From positions 1 to 64,000 of the forward strand of contig JACXWD010000018.1 in assembly GCA_014764515.1 (NCBI GenBank): a stretch of 64,000 nt of DNA, in the 5' to 3' direction. Below the pieces are notes generated by a model. The model was not told the origin of the DNA, did no database searches, and worked only from the letters and a program-made list of their open reading frames with translations. This DNA comes from Candidatus Polarisedimenticola svalbardensis (lineage in GTDB: Bacteria; Acidobacteriota; Polarisedimenticolia; Polarisedimenticolales; Polarisedimenticolaceae). Position numbers and translations under genes: made by a program. How positions within the stretch are numbered: the first letter of the stretch is position 1; every line of letters begins with the position of its first letter. Of this stretch, positions 36,901 to 44,904 are shown piece by piece.

Positions 36901-38537
36901 TTGTTGATGGTGACGGCCGGGTTCTGGTTCCCGGCGCTGGTGCTGTCACTGCCGGTGCCGCTGTAAGCCGAAGCCGAACGCTCGCCGGTGGTCGGTGTGC
37001 CGTCCTTCGGGTTGCCGGCGGCCACGCTGAAGGCGTACAGGGTACCCTGGCTCAAACCGGTGACGGTGACCGGCGAGCCCCAGGTCGTCGCGTCCTGCCA
37101 GACCTCGGTGACGTTGCAGGTATGGTCCACCTGCACAAATCCACCGGCAGTGTTGCACTGGATGGCGTACAGCATCCCGGTGCCGGTCTCGCCGGGGTTG
37201 ACATTGATGGTCACGTTCAGGGAGTCGGTGGTGCCGTTGTTCGCAACCGTCGGAGCGAGCGGAGTCAGGGGCAGTACATAGAACGGGCCTGCGTCCGTGG
37301 ACGGGGTCGGGCCGTTTGCGAAGGTGTCCGTATGCTGGCTCTCGATCCCGGTGAAGTAGTCGCTGCCGGTCAGCGGCTCCGCAGGGGAGGGGCTATAGCT
37401 GGAGGTGTTGCCTGTGGAGCCGTTGGCCCAGCCGCTGAGCCCGGTGTTGTTGAGGTTGTACTGGAATTGCGGGGTCCCCGCGTTCGTCTCGGTCCAGTCG
37501 CTGGCCAGGGTGAAGTTGGCGTCGCCGCTGGTGGGATCGGTGGAGAACCGGACGCCGGTCAGGATCCTGGGCGCCTCGGTATCCACGCTGGCGGTATTAA
37601 TGTCGGTGCCGGTGGCCACCAGGTCGTCGGTCGCCTCGGCGGTGAAGTCCACCGCCGTTCCGTCCATGTCGGTGGTCCAGTTCCACGTGTAGTTCCAGGT
37701 GGAGTAATTGGTGCCGGTGTTCACTGCGGAAACCGTGGTTGTCGTCCCCTGCCAGACGGTGCCGTTCCACCATTCGGTGGGCGAGCCGGAAGGCCGGGCG
37801 ATGGTCAGAGTAACCGACTGCACCGTGCCGTCGGAGTCGGACGACGTCCCGTCAATGACGTACGAAGCCCCACCGCCGATGGAGCCGGTGTCGGCCGGGT
37901 TGTTGATCGTCACCGTGGGCGGCACATTTGTCGAGGTCACGTCCAGAACGATGTTGTCCCACCAGATATCTATAGTCGCGGCGGTGTCGTTTCCTGTTTG
38001 CCCCTCAAACCGCATGCGGACATCGTAGCTTTCCGTTGTGGTGAACGAACCACCAACGGGTAAACTCGTGACAGTACCCGGACCGAAGGTGTTCAGTACC
38101 GGAGTCAGGGCCTGGCTCCAGACATTGGTCCAGGTACCGCTGGCAGTCGGTTTGATATCGAAGAAAACCGTGCCGTTCGCCTGCCCGATGTTGGCATTGA
38201 ATTGAAAGCCGTACCACAGGCTCAGGGAGACACTGGCATTCAGGTCGATTACCCCGACGGTCTGATCGTAGTACCAACCGACCGGGAGTTTTTTTGTGCC
38301 CGAGTCCGATATACCCTTCAAGCTGTAGGTGCCGCCTCCGACCTGGTCGGTGGCGGTTTCGGAGTGCGTATTGGTTCCGAGAGTATCGACCCCCGGCAAC
38401 CAGTTATCTGTGCCGGGAACCTCCATGTTCCCCTCGGTGACCACGTCTACCGCTATTACCGGCGTGATCGTGAGCAGCAGGAAAACAACTGCGATTGTCA
38501 TCCGGCGTTGCAGGATTCCATTCACCACTTGACTCAT
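30924..38537 (-). CDS. Giant surface multihaem cytochrome with 28 possible haem sites and Ig/Fn3-like repeats
   Basis: The ATG at 38537 overlaps the upstream stop (ATGA) and opens a signal peptide (TIAVVFLLLTITPVIA). Residues about 30-220 look like a jelly-roll carbohydrate-binding-type domain. Two 333-residue repeat units follow (identical over residues about 223-481 and 556-814), then Fn3/Ig-like modules to about residue 1200. The C-terminal 1320 residues hold 24 CXXCH and four CX4CH motifs (CSTLYCH, CSDTYCH, CTTSYCH, CNSVECH), the last type known from the Geobacter CxxxxCH...CXXCH domain. The protein is probably secreted or surface-bound, joining an adhesive stalk to a long haem wire. A terminator follows. 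No outer-membrane anchor is recognised. Confidence 0.9.
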   Translation of the reverse strand: MSQVVNGILQRRMTIAVVFLLLTITPVIAVDVVTEGNMEVPGTDNWLPGVDTLGTNTHSETATDQVGGGTYSLKGISDSGTKKLPVGWYYDQTVGVIDLNASVSLSLWYGFQFNANIGQANGTVFFDIKPTASGTWTNVWSQALTPVLNTFGPGTVTSLPVGGSFTTTESYDVRMRFEGQTGNDTAATIDIWWDNIVLDVTSTNVPPTVTINNPADTGSIGGGASYVIDGTSSDSDGTVQSVTLTIARPSGSPTEWWNGTVWQGTTTTVSAVNTGTNYSTWNYTWNWTTDMDGTAVDFTAEATDDLVATGTDINTASVDTEAPRILTGVRFSTDPTSGDANFTLASDWTETNAGTPQFQYNLNNTGLSGWANGSTGNTSSYSPSPAEPLTGSDYFTGIESQHTDTFANGPTPSTDAGPFYVLPLTPLAPTVANNGTTDSLNVTINVNPGETGTGMLYAIQCNTAGGFVQVDHTCNVTEVWQDATTWGSPVTVTGLSQGTLYAFSVAAGNPKDGTPTTGERSASAYSGTGSDSTSAGNQNPAVTINNPADAGSIGGGASYVIDGTSSDSDGTVQSVTLTIARPSGSPTEWWNGTVWQGTTTTVSAVNTGTNYSTWNYTWNWTTDMDGTAVDFTAEATDDLVATGTDINTASVDTEAPRILTGVRFSTDPTSGDANFTLASDWTETNAGTPQFQYNLNNTGLSGWANGSTGNTSSYSPSPAEPLTGSDYFTGIESQHTDTFANGPTPSTDAGPFYVLPLTPLAPTVANNGTTDSLNVTINVNPGETGTGMLYAIQCNTAGGFVQVDHTCNVTEVWQTASVWGAPVTVTGLSSGTSYQFSVAAGNPNDGTPTTGERSASAYSGIGSGTTSTPPANNVTVNPPTAVIDNCNQITVTVTFTGDDNSNSSTVFQRSPNGVDTWTQVATCGAVGGPSPRSCVDTTVVDSTVYYYRTDFTDTDGVVGTDPSDPIGPYDNSPYCSVDGTTIDANSAEATTCNLITTTSRFTGDDNGDGYTEVQYNTVNSFPGTIGCARNGGASPRQCRIPELTASQDYWLRFHYVDPDGVVAGATANDEIIGPVNTGACAGDGQAATILILSPARNGIIGGTDTVKVQVFDSPIGSVSVAWSVDGGGTAAASQNVNYDCGTDCAVFEFDLNTTTIGTNPQSLSNGSHYLTIEATDGDGHVARIGHAVRVSNTGDKAAGSGMLLRRTHGSQLCRDCHNLQTHSSQSTSAKYGNWAMDCVTCHTPHRTTNIYLIDGTIETPNSGSRTVRFENTAGAVADSSAGGTATYANEDNGTQADGICQACHTRTENATGDARWRNSDSGGNVDTHYDSASTSQCTGCHTHDTGFSGAGAGCDSCHDAPPPNADDGVHEAHYAIALGVPDSYSNLTSATTAADYGFTCAKCHSGSHFNDSNAGTPVDPHVVEVAFDATVDPQNPGASYTPAAGQNDTGPGGETWQWSDGSCSTLYCHSNATPLDGGAPVYASPTWNQAAALTCTSCHDGAGAATGLSNAHRLHTDPAKYDFECLRCHINTITAPTNDAVADKREHVDGQKDVFFDSGGVNNSGGGYNGSPGYTCSDTYCHSSGTDQTAPYTSTSIAWNATASCRSCHDGDAGTAPTMSSGKHENHINNAGILGANYECATCHSSTVTAGNNEVVTGFGNHVNGVSNVTGTLVDATYSSPTCTTSYCHSSGQNPTGTSFEYEPTPSWFTATGDALDCTGCHGNHSTATVPSSFGEPDYPNAGAGLANANSHDRHVTAATDCSNCHSTTTTTGTVILAGAPHADQVRDVVIHGDYDLNGGTGNYTSVTKTCNSVECHGAANTPQWGDDLSCLNCHTGTEGDPLGNGAPNAVDDEWSTDGHGSAAGGSFSSAEDGCDYCHQLDAGHTPTAGINPYRLRVGVQDTGGNPSYDYGSTPGTAVCLVCHETGDTGVSRNSAGSALGVEDSSLDVDTAHFGTKHQQPEGGELCWDCHDPHGVANNILMVKDQVSQASDQYGIPSSTVLVEFTDRTTIGPTSGGFVEGTNSPRRGMCQACHAIKAGDPGTDPTASTKWWRNDGTDFDTGAGDSDHNIGTLCTDCHFHTDNFKGAGGDCLGCHGDASGAPARRAVDGDFSKNSHHVGASVDSTGTALYSQPNMGGALTNYDCVVCHAEGKVVGGLTDTTGQPHMDGIIDLRNTDSATTYWSYDKDSITGASNTWMSGNTGWETETSTALDPFCLSCHDVDGAASTFNSGANEGLGFTGSATNPFADSAITNEYDQRSRGAVVNIRNKVDAYVDNSNNPITPVDREGGAEPRTADSRPDPTDGIYSRHAIRGDGTFGSGSVYGTSQMPTNRWEARPSGGSWNDTSLMGCADCHTTDGANGASGNAHGAGTEYLLKNKDGSSATEPTFDIRSADVSQINCYKCHSWTWYSRERNSEHTDSNSDWVFLADQDFPQRVASNGNVYGLPCTNCHGGFGWGAIHGTSDMFNINDGTGTPSQRQAYRFTNGASLRFYDPNGWNTTSFTCYTLSAPDSFGACTQHGPGNGKTFNRPLVRDIQY
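36096..36872. repeat. 777-bp direct repeat inside the giant cytochrome gene, copy 2
   Basis: Reads identical by eye to 37095-37871 with a fixed 999-base offset (333 codons, in frame). The flanks still code for homologous protein but differ at many bases (for example AGNPNDGTPTT versus AGNPKDGTPTT), so the identical core is younger than the underlying repeat unit. Confidence 0.9.
37095..37871. repeat. 777-bp direct repeat inside the giant cytochrome gene, copy 1
   Basis: Partner of 36096-36872. The first mismatch on the upper side is 36873 G versus 37872 A; the lower boundary is 36095 T versus 37094 C. Confidence 0.9.
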
Positions 38538-39652
38538 GGCGCGTCCACCGTCGCCGTGTTGCTGTCGGCGTAGTGCACGCCGTGGCAACTCAGGCACTGT
38601 ACGTTCCCGGAACTGTCGAAGGCCAGATCGTTGGTCGGGTTGCCATCCACGTCCGGAGAGGCGCCTGCGGTCTGGGCTTGCCCGTTGCCGTCCAGCGGTT
38701 GCGCCCGGTCATAGGCCAACCCGTTGGCGTTGAGCGTGACCCCCACCGGATGGCTCTTGAAGTTGCCGTCCCAGTTGCGGACTCCGCCTCCGGCTACCAG
38801 ATCGGTGTCGTGGGTCATGACCCAGTTCCGGTGACAGTCCCGGCAGAACTTATCGACCGAGTTGATGTCCCCCGAATCCAGGTTGGTCCGCAGGAACGGC
38901 CAGGTGCCGAAAAACTCCCACTGCTCGCCGACCACGAAATCGCCGGGGTTCACACCGGAGAACACCACCTCTACACCGCTGTCCAGGACTACCGGCGAGC
39001 CGTTTCCAACCGGAACCGTCTGGACCATCCAGCTGGTGCCATTGTCCTTGGACCACCGGAAGGTGGCGTCTACCTGGGTGCCACCGCCGTCGATCTCCAA
39101 CAGGTACCAGACACCCAAAGCCCCATTGAAGGTTCCCTGAGACGATGCTGTGCCGGCCCCGAGGCTGGTCACCTTCTCCGGAGTGCTGATCTTCGGTGTG
39201 CCGCCTTGTGTGGACGTTCCGGCGTGCTGATCATGACAGGTGGAACAGACCACGTTGTCGCCCATGATCCGGAGATCCATCTCGGTGTTCAGTGGTCGCT
39301 CGGTGGAATAGGCGCCGTTGACCGCCGGAACACCGAAGGCATGGGAAGAACCGCTGAACCCGGGTATTGCGCTTGCAGAGCTGGGAATCGGAGCCTGGTC
39401 GGCCAGTCCGGACGGGTTATGGCAGGACTGGCACAGGTTGGCGTTGCCGGCGGCCCGCGTGAGACCGCCGCCGGCGGCGTTGTGCAGCGAGTGACACTGC
39501 TCGGTGCACCCGATCACCAGTGATGTGCTGTACCAGTGCGGAGGATCTGCAGCCAGCACGGCCGGCGCCACCAGAAGGTGGAAGCCCAACACGGCAACCG
39601 CGACAGCCGGCAGTCTAGCGGGACTGCAGGTTCTGGGTCGTCGGTTGTTCAT
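38534..39652 (-). CDS. Exported pentahaem cytochrome with one CX3CH site
   Basis: AAGGAG precedes the ATG. A signal peptide (about residues 1-35, ending APAVLAAD) is followed by an unusual haem motif CTEQCH (39491-39508), then CQSCHNP, CSTCHDQH, CRDCHRNW and CLSCHGVH: four CXXCH and one CX3CH in 372 residues. Between haems three and four is an insert of about 110 residues rich in beta sequence (a GTSWMVQTVPVGNG-type domain), which may be a binding module. It overlaps the upstream NHL/Calx-beta gene by 38 bases and the giant cytochrome by 4, so the three are one operon. Likely a periplasmic or surface partner feeding the giant cytochrome. Confidence 0.9.
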   Translation of the reverse strand: MNNRRPRTCSPARLPAVAVAVLGFHLLVAPAVLAADPPHWYSTSLVIGCTEQCHSLHNAAGGGLTRAAGNANLCQSCHNPSGLADQAPIPSSASAIPGFSGSSHAFGVPAVNGAYSTERPLNTEMDLRIMGDNVVCSTCHDQHAGTSTQGGTPKISTPEKVTSLGAGTASSQGTFNGALGVWYLLEIDGGGTQVDATFRWSKDNGTSWMVQTVPVGNGSPVVLDSGVEVVFSGVNPGDFVVGEQWEFFGTWPFLRTNLDSGDINSVDKFCRDCHRNWVMTHDTDLVAGGGVRNWDGNFKSHPVGVTLNANGLAYDRAQPLDGNGQAQTAGASPDVDGNPTNDLAFDSSGNVQCLSCHGVHYADSNTATVDAP

Positions 39653-42600
39653 CGACCGTACTCCTTTCCGCAGATGAGCCGGACTGGCACTTGCTCTTGT
39701 TGTAACTGGTCAGGTCAGCCAGGATCCTGAGACCCCAGGTAGCATCGGCCCCCTGGGGATCGCTTCCAGGTGGATGAAGCGTGAGGAATTCGTCCGCCTC
39801 CACGACGATCGGACGAATACTCGGCGGCGAGCCCTGGGCCAGATTCAGCTTGGCCGCCGCCTGCTCCCGGGCGACCTCCGACGCCACGTCATTGCCCTTG
39901 TAGGACAACAGGCTGGTGATTCCCTGCTGGTCGTACGTCACCCCGCCAATGGCAAGGCTGTAGACCGGCCACAGCCAGTCGTGCTTCAGCCAGTACGAAG
40001 GCGTTTCGGGGCAGAAATCGTCGTTGGTGATCGTTCCCAGGCCGCTGCCGTCCTGGAGCACCACCTTCTGCGGTAACGTATTCGCCAGGTTGAGGAAGAA
40101 GGTCTCATGGGGTTCGTCCTCGCCGTCACCATAGATCGTCACCGGAACATCGGACCCGGTGCTTCCGGATGGGATTCCTGTGCTGCCACCGGCGTAGGCA
40201 TAATCCAGGTTCTCGGTGGCGGTACCGGCAACGGTTGAAAAGTCCAGGGAGACCGCTTCGCCGTAGGCACAACTCAGACGGATCGCAAAAGGCAAGCCGA
40301 ACGTAGCGCCCGGATCACCCTCGTAGTCGGTGTTGTCATCCACCACCAGGACTGCCGCACGATGAGACCGCAGGACCAGGCCGTCGAACCAGGCGTCATT
40401 ACCCTCCCCGGTGTAACGGGTTGCCAGGAGGCGCACCCGGATCCAGCCGGTGTCGATCGGCGCCTCACGGATATCGTGCAACCGGCTCCAGCCGGTAATA
40501 TCGGTGAATTCACCGGAATCGTAACTATCCAGGACCAGGCCGGTAACCGCGTGGAGGTACTCCACCACAATCCGCGCCCCGTCTGCCGGGATCTCGTCGC
40601 CGCTTCGGACATAGCCTTCGAACTCGAACTTCTGTCCGCCTGCCAGGATCAGGTCGGCGAACGCCGACAGATCGACCATCTGCTCCAGTTCGGCTGCTGC
40701 GGTGGTGCCGGGCGAGAAGAACCGTTCGCCTTCGAATGGATCCGGAAGTCCGGCGACCGACTGCCAGTCGAACCCGCTGACTTCGGTCCAGCCCGGGATA
40801 CCCGAGCCCTCGTTGAACTGTTCCGCCCCGGGATTCACCAGCAGGTTCGGGCCGGCGCAGACCTCGTTGTCCTCGATGACGCCGACCGCATGCGAGTCAC
40901 CCAGAACCGCTCCCGTCGGGTTAATCAGCGTGAGGTCGAAAGTTTCCTCATCCGGCTCCAGGATCAGATCCGGGAGGATGCTGACCGAGATAATCTTGAG
41001 GGTCTCTCCCGGTGCGAACAACAGGGTGCCGGAGACGGCATCGTAATCCTGACCTGCGACGGCGGTATCGTCAGCGGTGGCGTAATCCACCGTGATCGCC
41101 GTGGAGGATGCCGCTTCCAACGTGACATCGAACCCGACCTGTACAGGATCGGCATCCCCTTCGATGATCCGGATGTCGGCTACATCGATACCGGCAAGGA
41201 CGCTGCTGCCGTCCAGGGCAACGGTGTGGGGCCCGTTCAGGCCGGTGCTGTCCACCGTCAGGTTGCCGGGGAACGTGTCGCCCACCGTGTCCGGTGCGAA
41301 ACGGACCTGCACCGTGCACCAGGTTCCTTCGGGCATGGTGGCGGGGCAATCATTGCTCTGCAGGTACGGCGCTGCGGTGTCGATGCCGTGGATTGCCAGA
41401 TCGCCAGGACCCAGGTTGGTGACGGTAACGAACTGGGGAACGCTTGTGGTCCCCACCGTCTGGTCCTGGAAGTACAGGGACTGCGGAGTCAGGGTCAGGG
41501 AGGGCGACTGAACGCCGGTTCCGGCCAGGGCGGCGACCACCGTTCCTTCCCGTGCAGAGGTTTCGACCCGGAGTTCACCGGTGAGTTCACCGGTACCGGT
41601 CGGGGCAAACAGGACCTGGAACGTGCAGGATCCTGCCGGATCGACGAAATCGTCACAACCGTTGGTCTGGGAAAAATCTCCTGTTATCGAGACCTGCGCA
41701 ATGCCGAACGGCGCCCCGCCATCGTTCCGCAGGACAGCACCTATCGGGTTGCTGGTGCTGCCCAGTTCCTGCATGGGGAAGGTCAGGGAGGCAGGCTCCA
41801 GAACCGGGGCCGGTAGCGGCCCCTGGATTACCGGGTTGCTGGTGGTTGCGAAAACCTGGAGGCGGGACGAGTTGACCGACGCCACCACCAGGCGGTCATA
41901 TCCATCAGCTACCACCAGACCGGCCGGGGTTTCGAACTGTCCCAGGCCTGCTCCATACGACCCGAAAGTCTCCCGGATCGTGCCGTCGGGGTTGAAGCTC
42001 TGGACCCAGGACTGGAAGCTGTCGCTGGCGTAGATGAGATCGTCCGGGCCGACATCCAGTCCCGCCAGGTTGATGAACTCACCGACGCCGCCGCCGGACC
42101 CTCCGAAGGAGGAGATCATGGCGCCTGCACCATTGAAAATTTTGATCAGGCCGTGCCCGGTGTCCCCCACCACCCAGTGGGTGTCGGTCCAGTACCCGCC
42201 GGCCGACGTTGTTGCCAGTGCCAGGGGTGTGCGGCACTGGTCGGCGCCGTCTCCGTTGGAACCGAACGCTGCCACCTCGGACCCGAACTCATCGTAGACC
42301 TTGACCTTGCTGGACCTGCGGTCCAGAACGCCGTAGCGTCGGTTGGCATGATCTACCGCCACATCGATGACGTCGCTGCCCGCCGCCTGCAGCGTGAGCA
42401 TCGGCCGGCCGGCCCGGTCCCAGACCTGGGCACCGGATTCCAGACCGACCAGCAGATTGCCGTTCCAGTCCACGTCCAGACCGATCAGACCGGCTGCCGG
42501 GATACGATACAGGACCTGGCCGTCGAACAGGTTCAGGACGACGATGCTGCCGGCGCCGTCCACCACGAACAGGCTACCCGTGGCGTCGGCCGCCACCCGC

Positions 42601-43379
42601 TGTGGTTGCTCCAGACCCTGCTCCATCCACTTTTCCGCCTGCGCTCCGATGACCGACAGGTTGACGTTTGCCGATGCGGGGGCGCCTGATGTGTCGTTAA
42701 CGGAGCAGGTCACCGGGACGATCCCCGGGGTATCGGCGGTGAAGACCGCAGCCCCATTGACGCCGGGAGTCAGCGTGCCGGAATCGGCGGACCACACATA
42801 GGTCAGCGGGTCGTTTTCCGGATCGGTGGCCGTACAGGTCAGGTTGGACGTTTCACCGGGGTACATGGCCACCGGCTGGGCGGTAAGGGATTCGATCACC
42901 GGCGGGCTGTTCGGGTTGAGGGTGACCTGGATCTGGATGTCCTGGGTGGTGGACTCTCGGCCACCGCACACGAAACCCCCGCTATCGGGCAGGTAAATCG
43001 AGATGGTGTAGAGTCCCTCGGTCATCGGCGCACGCCAGTCGGTTGTACTGGTGTACGGCGAACCATCGACGCCTAAATCCGTGTTTTCGAAGGTGCCGCC
43101 ATCCGCTGTCCAACTGGTGGCATCGGATCGTATGTACGTCCCGCACCCGGTTGTACAAACATCAGGACAATCCGGATCGTGGGCGTCGACCTGCAGGAAC
43201 ACCACTTCGCCTGGGGCTATGGCGGTTGTGGATGCAGTCAGGCTGTCCACCACGGGGGCTACGTTGGCGAGTGATGCTGCAGGGAACGAAACGAACCACA
43301 GCAGTAGCACCAACCGTACGGCCGACGGGCACAGCTTACGCTGCGTGCATCGCTCGGAGATGCGTGACATCGTCTTCAT
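39615..43379 (-). CDS. Giant surface protein with Ig-like, NHL, ASH and Calx-beta domains
   Basis: The ATG at 43379 follows GGAGGG; an upstream in-frame ATG at 43424 lacks a ribosome site. After a signal peptide (LVLLLWFVSFPAASLAN) come Ig/PKD-like domains (to about residue 230), NHL propeller blades (about 240-520), two ASH/choice-of-anchor-D-type domains (LTFPMQELGSTSNPIG and LYFQDQTVGTTSVPQF), a Calx-beta domain (DYATADDTAVAGQDYDAVSG), a jelly-roll segment and a second Calx-beta domain (DFSTVAGTATENLDYAY). No haem motif. First gene of the second cytochrome operon; probably a calcium-stabilised surface scaffold or adhesin analogous to the propeller proteins of the first locus. Enzymatic activity is not expected. 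Confidence 0.88.
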   Translation of the reverse strand: MKTMSRISERCTQRKLCPSAVRLVLLLWFVSFPAASLANVAPVVDSLTASTTAIAPGEVVFLQVDAHDPDCPDVCTTGCGTYIRSDATSWTADGGTFENTDLGVDGSPYTSTTDWRAPMTEGLYTISIYLPDSGGFVCGGRESTTQDIQIQVTLNPNSPPVIESLTAQPVAMYPGETSNLTCTATDPENDPLTYVWSADSGTLTPGVNGAAVFTADTPGIVPVTCSVNDTSGAPASANVNLSVIGAQAEKWMEQGLEQPQRVAADATGSLFVVDGAGSIVVLNLFDGQVLYRIPAAGLIGLDVDWNGNLLVGLESGAQVWDRAGRPMLTLQAAGSDVIDVAVDHANRRYGVLDRRSSKVKVYDEFGSEVAAFGSNGDGADQCRTPLALATTSAGGYWTDTHWVVGDTGHGLIKIFNGAGAMISSFGGSGGGVGEFINLAGLDVGPDDLIYASDSFQSWVQSFNPDGTIRETFGSYGAGLGQFETPAGLVVADGYDRLVVASVNSSRLQVFATTSNPVIQGPLPAPVLEPASLTFPMQELGSTSNPIGAVLRNDGGAPFGIAQVSITGDFSQTNGCDDFVDPAGSCTFQVLFAPTGTGELTGELRVETSAREGTVVAALAGTGVQSPSLTLTPQSLYFQDQTVGTTSVPQFVTVTNLGPGDLAIHGIDTAAPYLQSNDCPATMPEGTWCTVQVRFAPDTVGDTFPGNLTVDSTGLNGPHTVALDGSSVLAGIDVADIRIIEGDADPVQVGFDVTLEAASSTAITVDYATADDTAVAGQDYDAVSGTLLFAPGETLKIISVSILPDLILEPDEETFDLTLINPTGAVLGDSHAVGVIEDNEVCAGPNLLVNPGAEQFNEGSGIPGWTEVSGFDWQSVAGLPDPFEGERFFSPGTTAAAELEQMVDLSAFADLILAGGQKFEFEGYVRSGDEIPADGARIVVEYLHAVTGLVLDSYDSGEFTDITGWSRLHDIREAPIDTGWIRVRLLATRYTGEGNDAWFDGLVLRSHRAAVLVVDDNTDYEGDPGATFGLPFAIRLSCAYGEAVSLDFSTVAGTATENLDYAYAGGSTGIPSGSTGSDVPVTIYGDGEDEPHETFFLNLANTLPQKVVLQDGSGLGTITNDDFCPETPSYWLKHDWLWPVYSLAIGGVTYDQQGITSLLSYKGNDVASEVAREQAAAKLNLAQGSPPSIRPIVVEADEFLTLHPPGSDPQGADATWGLRILADLTSYNKSKCQSGSSAERSTVDEQPTTQNLQSR

Positions 43380-43614
43380 ATCGAACCCCGATCCCTCCAG
43401 CCGCGACACCGGAGGCAACCCCATCGTTATTAATTATTCCGATTGAATATACCGCCGCGAACAGTGCCGATACACCTATCCAGGGCGACCCTATGGAGCG
43501 ATTTGCTCCACAATCAAAAGAGGGTTTCCGGAATCCACCCAACCCTGAGTTGACAAAGGTTCAAAACCGTATTCATTTGCCACGACAACCCGGAACTCCT
43601 TAAGATTGCCGCTC
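43380..43614. promoter_or_regulatory. Divergent control region between the second cytochrome operon and the flippase
   Basis: A 235-base gap between divergent genes. The minus-strand side has an AT-rich stretch with a TATATT (near 43446) that could be a -10. The plus-strand side has a perfect TTGACA at 43550-43555, but no convincing -10 at 16-18 bases. No operator is identified. Confidence 0.35.
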
Positions 43615-44904
43615 ATGCGAACTGAGATCAAATCCACCCTCGCTCGGGGAACAGGCGGCGGCCTTCTGGCCCGGTCCGCCGGAGTCGGCATCGGCTTCCT
43701 GTCCCACGTGCTCCTGGCCCGGCTGCTGCAGGCGGAGGAGTACAGCCGGTACATCTATGTCCTGACCTGGCTGAACGTCCTCGTTCTCCTGGGCAAGGCC
43801 GGCCTGGACACCGCCACCCTGCGATTCGTGGCCGCCTATCGCAGCAGCGGGGAGGCGGGCAGGCTCCGCGGGTTCCTGAGGAAGTCCAGGTCGATCGGGT
43901 TCACCGTGTCGGTTCTGGTGGCGGCGACAGCCGGAGCGGTGGTGACTGCACTATCAGGACGGCTGGACCCGGTGCTTTACTCGGCGTTCCTCGTTTCCTG
44001 TCTAGCGCTGCCGGTGAACGGACTGCTGGCGATCCGGTCCGCCTGCCTGCAGGCGATGAAGCAGGTCATCCGCGCCGAGCTGCCTCAATCGGTGGCACGT
44101 CCGGCCCTGACCCTGGCCGGCGCCTGGCTGCTGTTCCGGATCCTCGGCCGGGCTCCCCGATCCGACGAAACCTTGGGCGCTTACCTGGCTGCCGGCATCC
44201 TGGCCCTGGTGGTGGTGGAATACTGGAACCGGTCCGCCCTCAGTGGCGTGGAGACGGCCGCGCCTCCGGAATACGAAACCGGGTTGTGGGTCAAAACGGC
44301 GATGCCGCTGCTTCTGATCTCCGGGTTCCATCTGGTCCTGAACCAGACCGACACACTGATGCTGGGGATGATCCGTTCCACCGGCGAGGCCGGCGCCTAC
44401 GCCGTTGCCAGCCGGGTCACCCAGTTGATTTTCCTCGGCCAGTGGGCGGTCAACGCCATTGCGGCGCCGATGTTCTCCGAACTCCACCATGGCGGGAAGA
44501 AGGAGCGGTTGCAGGAAGCGGCGACCTACGCTGCCCGGGCGGCATTCCTGGTCACGGTGCCGCTGGCCTTCGGCCTGGTGTTCTTCGGACGACAGGTGCT
44601 TGCGATCTTCAGCAGCGAATTCACCGTCGCATGGACTGCACTGGCGATCCTGGCCGCAGGCCAGATCATCCATGTGCTGTGCGGCTCCGTCGGCCTGCTG
44701 ATGACCATGACCGGCCGGGAGAACGCCGCCGGCAAGATCATCGGCATGGCGGCAGTGCTGAACATCGTCCTGAACGCCGTCCTGATCCCGCGATTCGGCC
44801 TTGAAGGGGCTGCGGTCAGCACGGCGGTCAGCACCGCGTTCTGGAACATCACCCTGGTGTTCCTGGTCCGGAAGCGGATCGGTATCCGATCCACCGTTCT
44901 TTAA
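43615..44904 (+). CDS. Polysaccharide flippase (Wzx/MATE-like)
   Basis: An integral membrane protein of about 430 residues with 12-14 hydrophobic segments and the pattern of the oligosaccharide flippase family (ARSAGVGIGFLSHVLLARLL at the start, QTDTLMLGMI and GAYAVASRVTQLI mid-chain). It moves lipid-linked repeat units across the inner membrane. The ATG at 43615 is preferred over a TTG three codons upstream. The stop codon abuts the palindromic element at 44905. First gene of the exopolysaccharide-type cluster. Confidence 0.9.
   Translation: MRTEIKSTLARGTGGGLLARSAGVGIGFLSHVLLARLLQAEEYSRYIYVLTWLNVLVLLGKAGLDTATLRFVAAYRSSGEAGRLRGFLRKSRSIGFTVSVLVAATAGAVVTALSGRLDPVLYSAFLVSCLALPVNGLLAIRSACLQAMKQVIRAELPQSVARPALTLAGAWLLFRILGRAPRSDETLGAYLAAGILALVVVEYWNRSALSGVETAAPPEYETGLWVKTAMPLLLISGFHLVLNQTDTLMLGMIRSTGEAGAYAVASRVTQLIFLGQWAVNAIAAPMFSELHHGGKKERLQEAATYAARAAFLVTVPLAFGLVFFGRQVLAIFSSEFTVAWTALAILAAGQIIHVLCGSVGLLMTMTGRENAAGKIIGMAAVLNIVLNAVLIPRFGLEGAAVSTAVSTAFWNITLVFLVRKRIGIRSTVL

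Noticed and set aside
36123-38063. Long plus-strand open frame with two copies of the same repeated sequence, opposite the giant cytochrome.
   Set aside because: It mirrors the duplicated DNA of the minus-strand gene; no signal, no domain and Arg/Gly/Val-rich noise typical of antisense frames in GC-rich genes.
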